Source: Streptomyces typhae
GTDB lineage: Bacteria; Actinomycetota; Actinomycetes; Streptomycetales; Streptomycetaceae
Assembly (NCBI RefSeq): GCF_009755605.1
Contig: NZ_WPNZ01000010.1
Coordinates: forward strand, 124,001-188,000
Direction of reading: 5' to 3'
DNA: 64,000 nucleotides
A program made the position numbers and the translations under genes. The notes under the pieces were generated by a model that did not search any database, was not told the origin of the DNA, and saw nothing but the letters and a program-made list of their open reading frames with translations. Positions 15,968 to 23,925 of this stretch are shown here, in pieces (position 1 is the first letter of the stretch; each line of letters starts with the position of its first letter).

Positions 15968-16780
15968 ATGTCGACACCCCCTCTCACCGGCCCTTTGTGC
16001 ACGCGCGACTCGCTCGCGGCGGACCTGCGCACCCTGGGACTGCGGCCCGGCGACACGGTGCTCGTCCACACCTCGCTCAGCTCCCTCGGCTGGGTCAACG
16101 GCGGCCCCGAAGCGGTCGTCCTCGCCCTGCTCGACTGTCTGGGTGACGACGGGACGCTGGTGGCGCCCACCCACTCCGGCGGCATCTCCGATCCCGCGGA
16201 GTGGCAGCATCCGCCCGTGCCCGCCGAGTGGTGGCCCACCATCCGCGCCACGATGCCCGCGTACGACCCGCGCACCGCCCGCACGCGCGGCGTCGGCGTC
16301 CTGCCCGAGACCGTACGCACCTGGCCCGGAGCCGTCCGCAGCGCCCACCCGCAGACCTCCTTCGCGGCCGTCGGGCCCCGCGCGGAGCACCTGGTGGACG
16401 GCCACGCCCTGGACTGCCGACTCGGCGAGCACAGCCCGCTGGCCCGCCTCGAGGCGGCGGGGGCGCGCGTGCTGCTCCTGGGGGCGGGCTTCGGCGCGTG
16501 CACCGCCTTCCACCTGGCGGAGTACCGGCTCCCGGTGCCGGCGCCCCTGGTGGAGAACTCGTTCGCCGTCATGACGGACGACGGCCGCCGCCGCTGGATG
16601 ACGGTCCGCGAGACCGACATCGACGAGACGCGCTTCGACGAGCTGGGCGCGGACTACGAACGGGAGCGGCCCGTGCTGCGCGGCTCGGTCGGGGCGGCGA
16701 CGGCCCGCCTCTTCCCTCTGGCCGACGCGGTGGCTTACGCGCAGGCGTGGCTGCCGAAGCACCGGCCGGGGACCCCTTGA
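15968..16780 (+). CDS. AAC(3)-family aminoglycoside/amine N-acetyltransferase
   Basis: A 270-residue member of the AAC(3)/antibiotic-NAT family. It shows GDTVLVHTSLSSLGWVNGG, TLVAPTHSGGISDP, a Ser/His-rich core (VRSAHPQTSFAAVGPRAEHL), and GEHSPLARLEAAGARVLLLG. Enzymes of this family acetylate the 3-amino group of 2-deoxystreptamine aminoglycosides with acetyl-CoA, but many chromosomal Streptomyces members have no proven drug substrate. ATG 15968 follows a weak RBS. It is divergent from sufR and shares a 160-bp control region holding an iron-box-like site. Confidence 0.85.
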   Translation: MSTPPLTGPLCTRDSLAADLRTLGLRPGDTVLVHTSLSSLGWVNGGPEAVVLALLDCLGDDGTLVAPTHSGGISDPAEWQHPPVPAEWWPTIRATMPAYDPRTARTRGVGVLPETVRTWPGAVRSAHPQTSFAAVGPRAEHLVDGHALDCRLGEHSPLARLEAAGARVLLLGAGFGACTAFHLAEYRLPVPAPLVENSFAVMTDDGRRRWMTVRETDIDETRFDELGADYERERPVLRGSVGAATARLFPLADAVAYAQAWLPKHRPGTP

Positions 16781-16895
16781 GGGGCGCGGGGAACTGCGCG
16801 CTCAGCGCGCGACGAGCCGCAGACGCGTCTGCCGAGAAGGGCGCAGACGCGTCCGCGGGTACTTCCTGGCTGGCCGCGCAGTTCCCCGCGCCCCT
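16780..16895. repeat. Long inverted repeat with 21-bp perfect arms
   Basis: The arms at 16780-16800 and 16875-16895 are perfect complements (AGGGGCGCGGGGAACTGCGC and reverse). The 74-bp interior contains a nested palindrome around GCAGACGCGTCTGC. This motif family (GGGGAACTGCGCG) is, to my knowledge, widely dispersed in Streptomyces intergenic regions. Its left arm begins at the AAC(3) stop codon, so it may also serve as that gene's terminator. Confidence 0.75.
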
Positions 16896-16947
16896 TACGG
16901 GACGCCCCCCGGCCGAGGGGCGGGCAGCGCTCTCTAGACTTCCCGGC

Positions 16948-17874
16948 ATGGGAAATGAGTCCGTCGTCCAGGCCCGGGGTCTGGTCAAGCGGTACGGGAC
17001 AAAGACCGCGGTGGACGGCCTCGACCTGGACGTCCGCGCGGCCGCCGTCACGGCCGTCCTCGGCCCGAACGGCGCCGGCAAGACCACCACCATCGAGACC
17101 TGCGAGGGCTACCGCGGGCCGGACGCGGGCGAGGTCCGCGTCCTCGGCCTCGACCCGGTCCGGGAGGCCGCCGCGCTGCGGCCCCGCATCGGCGTGATGC
17201 TCCAGTCCGGCGGCGTCTACTCCGGCGCCCGCGCCGACGAGATGTTGCGTCACGTCGCCAAGCTGCACGCCCACCCGCTGGACGTCGGCGCGCTCATCGA
17301 ACGCCTCGGCCTCGATTCCTGCGGCCGCACCACCTACCGGCGCCTCTCCGGCGGCCAGCAGCAGCGCCTCGCGCTCGCCATGGCCGTGGTGGGCAGGCCC
17401 GAACTCGTCTTCCTCGACGAGCCGACCGCGGGCCTCGACCCGCAGGCCCGCCGCGCCACCTGGAACCTCGTACGCGATCTGCGCGCCGACGGCGTCTCCG
17501 TCATCCTCACCACGCACCACATGGACGAGGCCGAGGAACTCGCCGACGACGTCGCGATCATCGACGCGGGCAAGGTCATCGCCCAGGGCAGCCCCGAGGA
17601 GCTGTGCCGCGGCGGCGCCGAGAACACGCTCCGCTTCACCGGCCGCCCCGGGCTCGACGTCGCCTCCCTGCTCAAGGCGCTGCCCCCGGACTCCGCCGCC
17701 GCGGAACTCACCCCCGGCGCCTACCGCGTCAGCGGCACCGTCGACCCCCAGCTGCTCGCCACCGTCACCTCCTGGTGCGCCCAGCACGGCGTCATGCCGG
17801 ACCGGATCTCGGTCGAACGCCACACCCTCGAAGACGTCTTCCTGGAGCTCACCGGCAAGGAGTTGCGCTCATGA
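16948..17874 (+). CDS. ABC transporter ATP-binding protein (drug-exporter type)
   Basis: A 308-residue DrrA/NodI-like ATPase. It has Walker A GPNGAGKTT, Q-loop VMLQSGGVYSGA, signature RLSGGQQQRLALAMA, Walker B LVFLDEPTAGLDP and the switch His in LTTHHMDEAEELAD. The C-terminal 90 residues form the usual accessory domain ending LEDVFLELTGKELRS. The stop overlaps an ATG (17871) preceded by AAGGAG, so a following frame is coupled. The partner permease is at 18147, separated by the 92-bp tandem repeats. Confidence 0.93.
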   Translation: MGNESVVQARGLVKRYGTKTAVDGLDLDVRAAAVTAVLGPNGAGKTTTIETCEGYRGPDAGEVRVLGLDPVREAAALRPRIGVMLQSGGVYSGARADEMLRHVAKLHAHPLDVGALIERLGLDSCGRTTYRRLSGGQQQRLALAMAVVGRPELVFLDEPTAGLDPQARRATWNLVRDLRADGVSVILTTHHMDEAEELADDVAIIDAGKVIAQGSPEELCRGGAENTLRFTGRPGLDVASLLKALPPDSAAAELTPGAYRVSGTVDPQLLATVTSWCAQHGVMPDRISVERHTLEDVFLELTGKELRS

Positions 17875-17966
17875 CGCAGGCCCACCCGCATTTCGGCCGG
17901 AGGTCCGGGGGTCGCCCCCCGGGACGACACAGCCTGGAGCTCACCGGCAAGGAGTTGCGCTCATGA
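17871..17966 (+). CDS. Repeat-encoded 31-aa mini-ORF 1
   Basis: Opens at the ATG overlapping the ATPase stop with AAGGAG 8 nt upstream, encodes MTQAHPHFGRRSGG...LELTGKELRS, and stops in an ATGA overlap with the next copy. The last ten residues repeat the ATPase C-terminus. It is probably a by-product of duplication, but its translation would couple ATPase to permease. Confidence 0.3.
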   Translation: MTQAHPHFGRRSGGRPPGRHSLELTGKELRS

Positions 17967-18058
17967 CGCAGGCCCACCCGCATTTCGGCCGGAGGTCCGG
18001 GGGTCGCCCCCCGGGACGACACAGCCTGGAGCTCACCGGCAAGGAGTTGCGCTCATGA
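17963..18058 (+). CDS. Repeat-encoded 31-aa mini-ORF 2
   Basis: Identical in sequence to mini-ORF 1, with the same AAGGAG spacing and ATGA overlaps on both sides. Perfect identity implies recent duplication or ongoing gene conversion. Confidence 0.3.
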   Translation: MTQAHPHFGRRSGGRPPGRHSLELTGKELRS

Positions 18059-18150
18059 CGCAGGCCCACCCGCATTTCGGCCGGGGGTCCGGGGGTCGCC
18101 CCCCGGGACGACACAGCCTGGAGCTCACGGGTAAGGAGCTGCGCGGATGA
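18055..18150 (+). CDS. Repeat-encoded 31-aa mini-ORF 3
   Basis: Same frame as the other two copies with one Arg-to-Gly change (HFGRGSGG) and a diverged final codon (ELRG). It ends in ATGA with the permease start at 18147, so it would hand ribosomes directly to the permease. Confidence 0.3.
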   Translation: MTQAHPHFGRGSGGRPPGRHSLELTGKELRG

Positions 18151-18917
18151 GCGCCGCCGGTACGTACACGCCGAAGCCGGGCGCCGCCCCGCTCCCCCGC
18201 ATGATCGGCGCGCAGGCGGCCCTGGAGGCGAAGATGCTGCTGCGCAACGGCGAGCAGCTGCTGCTCACCGTCGTCATCCCGACCCTCCTACTCGTCCTCT
18301 TCAGCGCGGTCGACATCGTCGACACGGGAGACGGCGAGGCGGTCGACTTCCTCGCGCCCGGCGTCCTCGCCCTCGCCGTCATGTCGACGGCCTTCACCGG
18401 ACAGGCCATCGCGACGGGCTTCGAGCGGCGGTACGGAGTGCTCAAGCGGCTCGGTGCCTCGCCGCTGCCGCGCTGGGGTCTGATGACCGCCAAGACGCTG
18501 TCCGTCCTGGTCACCGAGGTGCTCCAGATCGCGCTGCTCACCGCCGTCGCCTTCGCGCTCGGCTGGTCGCCGCACGGCAACCCGTTCGCCGTCCTGCTGC
18601 TCCTCGTCCTCGGCACGGCCGCCTTCTCCGGGCTCGGCCTGCTGATGGCGGGCACCCTCAAGGCGGAGGCGACGCTGGCCGCCGCCAACCTGGTCTTCCT
18701 GCTCCTGCTGGTCGGCGGCGGCGTGATCGTGCCCCTCGACAAGTTCCCCGGCGGCGTCGAGTCGGCGCTCGCCCTGCTGCCCATCTCGGCGCTCTCCGAC
18801 GGGCTGCGGGACGTCCTCCAGGACGGCGCGTCGATGCCGTGGGGCGACCTCGGGATCCTCGCGGTGTGGGCGGTGCTCGGGCTCGGTGCGGCCGGGCGGT
18901 TCTTCCGCTGGGAGTAG
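18147..18917 (+). CDS. ABC-2 type transporter permease
   Basis: A 256-residue ABC-2 membrane protein with six predicted hydrophobic segments (for example LLLTVVIPTLLLVLFSAVDI, FLAPGVLALAVMSTAFTGQA, VFLLLLVGGGVIVPL). The EERRYGVLKRLGASPLPR-like amphipathic loop (FERRYGVLKRLGASPLPRW) is the coupling helix region of DrrB-type exporters. The start ATG lies 8 nt after AAGGAG and overlaps the third repeat-encoded stop. With the ATPase it forms a homodimeric-type exporter; the substrate is unknown. Confidence 0.9.
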   Translation: MSAAGTYTPKPGAAPLPRMIGAQAALEAKMLLRNGEQLLLTVVIPTLLLVLFSAVDIVDTGDGEAVDFLAPGVLALAVMSTAFTGQAIATGFERRYGVLKRLGASPLPRWGLMTAKTLSVLVTEVLQIALLTAVAFALGWSPHGNPFAVLLLLVLGTAAFSGLGLLMAGTLKAEATLAAANLVFLLLLVGGGVIVPLDKFPGGVESALALLPISALSDGLRDVLQDGASMPWGDLGILAVWAVLGLGAAGRFFRWE

Positions 18918-19110
18918 TCGCGACATCGGCGTCATCGCCGTCGCGCGGCGTCATCGCCGTCACCCGGCGTCATCACTGTCACTGCCACTGTCACCGGCGT
19001 GACCTGGCGTGACCGGCGTCTCCCGTGTAACCGGCGTAACCGGCGTCACAAATGGACCGGATACGTCCCCCTCGTGAAGCCGTGCACAAGCGGCCCCCTA
19101 CGATGGGCCC
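18918..19110. repeat. Intergenic region with short direct repeats before ctaA
   Basis: This 193-bp gap holds several copies of GGCGTCATCGCCGTC-like words (about 18932-18985), then GTGACC/GTAACCGGCGT repeats up to about 19050. No convincing gene. The ctaA promoter should lie in the last 80 bp; I could not pick a clear -10/-35. Confidence 0.5.
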
Positions 19111-20121
19111 GTGCCAAACGTGACCCGGGCCGGACTGGCTCAAGCAGCACGCAATCCGCTCGCCTTCATCGCGGAACGCTGGACCCCGACCGATCGGACC
19201 GTCCGGCGCGCGGTGCTCACCTCGCTCGTGATGACGGTGGTCATCGTGGTCACCGGCGGCGCCGTCCGGCTCACCGGGTCCGGTCTCGGCTGCCCGACCT
19301 GGCCCAAGTGCACCGACGAATCGCTCACCGCGACCCACGAGATGGGCTTCCACGGGGTCGTCGAGTTCGGCAACCGCCTGCTGACGTACGTGCTGTGCGC
19401 CGCCGTCGGCTGGGCCATCATCGCCGTGCGCTCGCAGAAGCCGTGGCGGCGCAGCCTGACCCGGTACGGCTGGACGCAGTTCTGGCTGGTCATGGGCAAC
19501 GCGGTGCTCGGCGGCATCGTCGTCCTCGTCGGCCTCAACCCGTACACGGTCGCCGCGCACTTCCTGCTCTCCACCGCGCTGATCGCGGTCGCCACGACCA
19601 TGTGGCAGCGCACGCGGGAGGGCGACGCGGAGCCCCGCCCGCTCGTCGGCAAGGCCGTCGCGCAATTGGTGTGGGTCCTGGTCGGGGTCTCGGTGCTGCT
19701 CATCGCGGTGGGCACGGTGGTGACCGGCGCGGGTCCGCACGCCGGTGACTCCAGTGACGTACCGCGCATGAACGTCGGCGCGGTGGGCCTGGACTGGGAG
19801 GGCGTGACCAAGCTGCACGCCGTCCTCGCGTGGGTCGTGGTGACGCTGACGTTCGCCCTGTGGTTCGTCCTGAAGGCGGTCGACGCGCCCCCCGGGCCGC
19901 TGGCCCGTACCCGGGACCTGTTCCTGATCCTGCTCGCCCAGGGCGTCATCGGGTACGTCCAGTACTTCACGGACCTGCCCGAGGTGCTGGTGGCGGCGCA
20001 CATGCTGGGGTCATGCCTGGTGTGGATCGGGGTGGTACGGGTGCTCCTGTCGCTGCGGGAGCGGCCGGTGCTCTCGCCCGGGGTCCCGACCCAGGCGGAC
20101 CCGGCGCTCTCCACTGTCTGA
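19111..20121 (+). CDS. ctaA: Heme A synthase, COX15/CtaA family
   Basis: A 336-residue membrane protein that hydroxylates the heme O methyl group to make heme A for cytochrome aa3 oxidase. Eight hydrophobic helices are visible in two four-helix halves, with His residues in HEMGFHGVVEFGNR and near KLHAVLAW and AAHMLGSCL for haem binding, and the paired Cys loop LGCPTWPKC of Bacillus/actinobacterial type. The start is GTG 19111. It works with CtaB (24061-25014). Confidence 0.93.
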   Translation: MPNVTRAGLAQAARNPLAFIAERWTPTDRTVRRAVLTSLVMTVVIVVTGGAVRLTGSGLGCPTWPKCTDESLTATHEMGFHGVVEFGNRLLTYVLCAAVGWAIIAVRSQKPWRRSLTRYGWTQFWLVMGNAVLGGIVVLVGLNPYTVAAHFLLSTALIAVATTMWQRTREGDAEPRPLVGKAVAQLVWVLVGVSVLLIAVGTVVTGAGPHAGDSSDVPRMNVGAVGLDWEGVTKLHAVLAWVVVTLTFALWFVLKAVDAPPGPLARTRDLFLILLAQGVIGYVQYFTDLPEVLVAAHMLGSCLVWIGVVRVLLSLRERPVLSPGVPTQADPALSTV

Positions 20122-20186
20122 ACCCGCGATCCTGTGAACCCGCGGCTGGAGGACCGGCCCGCCCCTCACGGTGCGCCGTCCGGCGG

Positions 20187-21275
20187 CTACCCCTCCGCGA
20201 GTCCGTAGACGCGCTCCGCGTTGCCCGCCGCGATCAGCCCGGCCACGCGCTGCGCGTCCGTCAGCGACCACGCGCCGTCCGCGACCCAGGAGCCGAGCGC
20301 CCGTCCGAGTGCCTCCCTGAACAGGTGCGCGCCCACCACGTGCAGTTCGGGCAGCCCCTGCGCGCCGCTGGAGAACAGCAGCTTGCCGAAGGGGGCCAGC
20401 TCCAGGATCTCGGCGAGGACGGCCGCCGCCCGCGCCCCGGTCCGTACGAGCGCGGAGCCGAGGTCCGCGTACACGTGCGGGAAGACACCCGCGAGGTGGG
20501 CCGCGGCGCGGTGGTGCGGATAGGTGCCGAGGAGCACCAGATCGGTGCCGAGCCCGGCCGTCGCGCGGGCGAAGTCCTCGAAGGAGCCCTCCGGGTCGGC
20601 GGCACCCGCGTGCAGTTGCAGGGGCAGCCCGGAGGCGACGGCGATCCACAGCAGATGCCGCAGCAGCACCGGGTCCGTCAGTTCGCCGCCCACCTGCCGT
20701 CCGGCCAGCCACCGTCCCACCGCCCCGCGCACCTCACCGGGGCCCGGCGGTTCGGCGGCGAGCGCCCGGCGCCCGCGCGCCCCCGCGACGGAGGTGAAGG
20801 CCACGGCCCCGTTCGCGGCGCCGTGCACGGACTCGGCGAGGTTGGCGAGGAAGGAGTCGACCGTTCCCGAGGTGTCGGCGACCTGCTCGGCGAGGAGTTC
20901 GAGACGGACGATCTCGTGGGCGTCCGCCGCACCGGCCGACGCCAGTTCGCCGGGTCCCGTCAGGTCACCGGGCAGACCGGTGTCGACGAGGTACGTCGTG
21001 ATCCCGCTGCCGCGCAGCAGCAGCCGGCCGGCCTCCAGGACCCCGAGCTCGCGGCGGCGCGCGAGATAGCGGGCGGGCGGACAGTGCGGTTCGAGACCGA
21101 TCAGCGGCGGACACCAGCGGCGCACGGCGAAACCCGTCTGGGTGTCGAAGAAGGTGGTGCCGGGGGCGGGCGGGCCCTCCCCCCGGCCGAGATGGGCCTC
21201 GAAGGTGCCGAGGCCCAGCTCCGTCCGCAGGACGCCGTGGCAGTGCTGGTCCACCAGGGACGGTGTTTCGATCAT
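20187..21275 (-). CDS. Amidohydrolase family 2 protein
   Basis: A 362-residue metal-dependent hydrolase of the amidohydrolase/TIM-barrel superfamily. Near the N-terminus VDQHCHGVL provides the HxH metal motif; LPLQLHAG gives the barrel-strand His; LLGTYPHHRAAAHLA and FPHVYADLGS follow; LLFSSGAQGLPELH is at the position where a catalytic Asp is expected, so that site looks altered. C-terminal LIAAGNAERVYGL is typical of FluG/amidohydrolase-2 proteins. It is convergent with ctaA with only 65 bp between stops. The substrate is unknown. Confidence 0.8.
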   Translation of the reverse strand: MIETPSLVDQHCHGVLRTELGLGTFEAHLGRGEGPPAPGTTFFDTQTGFAVRRWCPPLIGLEPHCPPARYLARRRELGVLEAGRLLLRGSGITTYLVDTGLPGDLTGPGELASAGAADAHEIVRLELLAEQVADTSGTVDSFLANLAESVHGAANGAVAFTSVAGARGRRALAAEPPGPGEVRGAVGRWLAGRQVGGELTDPVLLRHLLWIAVASGLPLQLHAGAADPEGSFEDFARATAGLGTDLVLLGTYPHHRAAAHLAGVFPHVYADLGSALVRTGARAAAVLAEILELAPFGKLLFSSGAQGLPELHVVGAHLFREALGRALGSWVADGAWSLTDAQRVAGLIAAGNAERVYGLAEG

Positions 21276-21395
21276 CCTGGCTCCCCTGCATGGACCGTGT
21301 ACCTGGGTGTGTCTGTGTGTACCTACGGTCCTAACGGGTGAGCCCGGCGTCAGGTGTTGCTGGCCGCGCCGCTCGGGGCCCGGCCCGCGCGTGTC

Positions 21396-22457
21396 TCAGC
21401 CGTTCGCGGGGCCGCCGACCTGGATGCCCGCCATGCGCGTCCACTCGTACGGTCCAGTCTTCACCTTGGCCGCGAATTCGCCGTCGAAGTCCTCGTGGAC
21501 GGTGATTCCGGCCCGCTCCACGGCGGTCGTCGCGATCTTGTGGGTCGGTGCCACGAGGTCGCCCCAGTTGCCGTCCGCACCGACGAGGACGATGCGCGCA
21601 CCGCGCTCACCGATGTAGGCGACCTGCCCCTCGGCCCCGCCGTGCTTCCGCGCGAACACGGTGATCGCCTTGGCCAGCTTCCCGGCCGCACGCTCGACCC
21701 GGGCGGCCTCCTTGGCGGCCTTGAGGGCGGCGGGGTCCTTGGGGGCTTCGGCGGGCTCGGCGGGCTCGGCCGGCTTGGCCGTCTCGGCGGGCTTGGGGCT
21801 TTCAGCGGGCTTGGCCGTCTCAGCGGGCTTGGCCGCCTCAGCAGGCTTGGCCGCCTCAGCAGGCTTGGCCGCCTCGGCGAGCTTGGGGCTTTCAGCGGGC
21901 TTGGCCGCCTCGGCGAGCTTGGCCGTCTCAGCAGGCTTGGCCGTCTCAGCAGGCTTGACCGTCTCGGCGGGCTTGACCGTCTCGGCGGGCCTGACGGTCT
22001 CGGCAGGCTTCGCCTCGGCGGGCTTGGCAGCCCCGGCAGAATCGGTGGCCTCGGCAGGCTTGGGGGTCTCAACCGCCTTGGCGCCCTCGGCAGGCTCAGC
22101 CACTGCCGCAGGCTTGGGGTCCTCAGCGGCCTTGTCGCCCTCAGCGGCCTTGTCGCCCTCGGCGGCCTTGTCGCCCTCAGCGGCCTTGTCGCCCTCGGCA
22201 GCCTTGACGGTCTCAGCGGCCTCGACGCCCTCAGCGGGGCCAGCGCCCTCAGCAGCCGCGACGCCCCCGGTGGCCTCGGTGGGCGAGGAGCCCTCCGCCT
22301 TCTCTGCGTCCCCGGCGCTCCCCGCGGCCGTAGCGCCTTCCTTGCCTCCGGCCTCCTTGTCCGCGGGCGCGGACGTGGAGGCCGCAGCCGTGGCGGCGGT
22401 GCCCTCTTCAGTGCCCTGGTCCGCGCTCTGCTCCGTGCCCTGCTCCGTGTCTGCCAT
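21396..22457 (-). CDS. Lys-Pro-Ala-Glu repeat protein with conserved C-terminal domain
   Basis: A 353-residue acidic, Ala-rich protein. Residues 1-88 are low complexity; 89-112 are four perfect GDKAAE repeats; 113-240 are built from KPAE(T/A/S)(A/V/P) units; 241-353 form a compact, non-repetitive domain (KLAKAITVFARKHGG, AYIGERGARIVLVGADGNWG, HEDFDGEFAAKVKTGPYEW). Neither signal peptide nor membrane segment is present. The repeat may be an extended Pro/Ala-rich linker. The function is not recognised; the C-terminal domain is the part to search. Confidence 0.75.
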   Translation of the reverse strand: MADTEQGTEQSADQGTEEGTAATAAASTSAPADKEAGGKEGATAAGSAGDAEKAEGSSPTEATGGVAAAEGAGPAEGVEAAETVKAAEGDKAAEGDKAAEGDKAAEGDKAAEDPKPAAVAEPAEGAKAVETPKPAEATDSAGAAKPAEAKPAETVRPAETVKPAETVKPAETAKPAETAKLAEAAKPAESPKLAEAAKPAEAAKPAEAAKPAETAKPAESPKPAETAKPAEPAEPAEAPKDPAALKAAKEAARVERAAGKLAKAITVFARKHGGAEGQVAYIGERGARIVLVGADGNWGDLVAPTHKIATTAVERAGITVHEDFDGEFAAKVKTGPYEWTRMAGIQVGGPANG

Positions 22458-22593
22458 GGCACAGGATGCTACCGACGGGTAAATCGTTCGGCGACGTCCG
22501 GGTGGCGTGGTCTCGGCCACGGTGCGCCCGGAGTCGGCCCATGGCTCGCACATACGTTCCGCCCCGTACCGCCCCATGGTAGGACCGGGGAGC

Positions 22594-23925
22594 ATGACCG
22601 GTCTGCTGATCGACGAGGTCTTCCGGTCCGCCGCGGAAGCGCACCCGCACCGCCCGGCCGTGGTGTGCGGGAGCCGCGCGCTCGGCTTCGCGGAACTGGA
22701 CGCGGCGGCCGACCGGGCCGCCGGGTGCCTGCGGGCGCGCGGTGTCCGGCGCGGGGACCGTGTCGTCTGCCTGACGGGCGACCTGTTCGCCGCGCTGCCG
22801 CTGTTCGCCGGGGCGGCGCGGGCCGGTGCGGTGTTCGTCCCGCTGGACCCGCGGGGCAAGGGCACGGCCACGACCGCTGTCGTACGGGCGGCGGCACCGC
22901 GGCTCGTCGTCACGGACGAACCGTGGGCGGAACAGGAACAGGAACCGGAACCGGAACCAGAACTGGAAGAGGAACCGTGGACGGAACCGCGACCGGGGTC
23001 AGAACCGCAACCGAAGCCGGGCACCGGCGCAGGTGCCCGGCGCGCCCGGAGCGCCACCACCGCGGGCGCCCAGCACCTCGTACTCCAGGAGTTCCTGCAA
23101 CGGCAGGAGATCCTCGTACCGGAACAAGGGACCCCGCCAGTCGGTGAACCACCCGGACGGCCGCCCCACGAGCGCCGGCAACCCCCCGGCCGGACACCTG
23201 CCGACGAGTCCGACCCCCACCTGATCCTGTTCACCGGCACCCCCGGCCCCGCCGACACCCCACTCCCGCGAGGCATAGTCCTCTCCCACCGTGCGAGCGC
23301 CCTGCGCACCCACCCCGGGTGCCGGCCCGAGCCCCCGGGCACCCTGGTCTGCGCCTTCCCGCCGGGGCACCCGGCCGCCTGGACGGCCGTCCTGCGCCAG
23401 TGGCAGACACGGGGCACCGTCGTCCTGCCCGCGCGACCGGGCCCGGCGGCGGTCTGCGCGGCCGTGCGGGAGCACCGGGCCGCCCGGCTGACGGGCCCGC
23501 CCGACGTGTGGTGGGCCGTCCTGGACACCGCTCCCCACCAGCTGGCCCCCCTGCGCCTCGCCGTCGTGGAGGCGCAGGATCCGTACGACACGCCCTCCCA
23601 GCTCCTGGAGGCGATCCGTACCGCGACCCCCGCCGCCCTCGTCCGTGCCGTCCTCGGCGCCCCCGAGACGGGCGACATCGCCGCGCTCGACCACGCCGAC
23701 GTCCGCGCGCGGCCGGGCAGCTTCGGGTCCCCCGCGCCGGGTGTCGGAGTGCGGGTCGTGGACGGCGAGCTGTGGGTGCGCGGCCCGTCCCTGTTCGACG
23801 GGTACCTCGGGGACGCGCGGGCCACGGACGCGGTGCTCCGGGACGGCTGGTTCCGCACCGGCCGCACGGCCCGGCGGGACGCGGACGGCTACCTGTACCC
23901 GGCCCGGAAAGAGGGAGAGGAATAA
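22594..23925 (+). CDS. Degenerate AMP-dependent synthetase/ligase, truncated
   Basis: A 443-residue protein with adenylate-forming enzyme features. The N-terminal FRSAAEAHPHRPAVVCGSRAL and GDLFAALPLFAGAARAGAVF are typical. The nucleotide loop is degenerate (LFTGTPGPADTPLPRGIVL), and near the end FDGYLGDARATDAVLRDGWF leads to RTGRTARRDADGYLYPA, where the conserved Asp of the TGD motif is Arg. Residues 109-150 are a Glu/Pro insertion made from GGAACC-like DNA repeats. The C-terminal domain with the catalytic Lys is missing; the protein ends in Lys/Glu where a purine-rich tract begins. Probably inactive or repurposed. Confidence 0.7.
   Translation: MTGLLIDEVFRSAAEAHPHRPAVVCGSRALGFAELDAAADRAAGCLRARGVRRGDRVVCLTGDLFAALPLFAGAARAGAVFVPLDPRGKGTATTAVVRAAAPRLVVTDEPWAEQEQEPEPEPELEEEPWTEPRPGSEPQPKPGTGAGARRARSATTAGAQHLVLQEFLQRQEILVPEQGTPPVGEPPGRPPHERRQPPGRTPADESDPHLILFTGTPGPADTPLPRGIVLSHRASALRTHPGCRPEPPGTLVCAFPPGHPAAWTAVLRQWQTRGTVVLPARPGPAAVCAAVREHRAARLTGPPDVWWAVLDTAPHQLAPLRLAVVEAQDPYDTPSQLLEAIRTATPAALVRAVLGAPETGDIAALDHADVRARPGSFGSPAPGVGVRVVDGELWVRGPSLFDGYLGDARATDAVLRDGWFRTGRTARRDADGYLYPARKEGEE

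Larger units (their letters stand above)
17841..18146 (+). repeat. Three 92-bp tandem repeats between ABC ATPase and permease
   Basis: The period is exactly 92 bp: ATG codons fall at 17871, 17963, 18055 and 18147. Each unit contains an ATG, a G/C hairpin (GTCCGGGGG TCG CCCCCCGGGAC type), and a copy of the 3' end of the ATPase gene (CCTGGAGCTCACCGGCAAGG onward) carrying the AAGGAG that serves the next ATG. Units 1 and 2 are identical; unit 3 has one substitution in the body and several in its last 20 bp. The ATPase tail itself is a partial zeroth copy. Confidence 0.95.

Noticed and set aside
16780..16895. Insertion sequence or MITE with target-site duplication
   Set aside because: No transposase and no convincing flanking direct repeats; better described as a dispersed palindromic element.
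21396..23867. Very long open frame on the minus strand continuing upstream of the KPAE-repeat gene through the AMP-ligase region
   Set aside because: The upstream part is antisense to a gene with recognisable ligase motifs; its translation is Arg/Ser/Pro-rich with no domain, a common effect of very high GC. The real gene starts at 22457.
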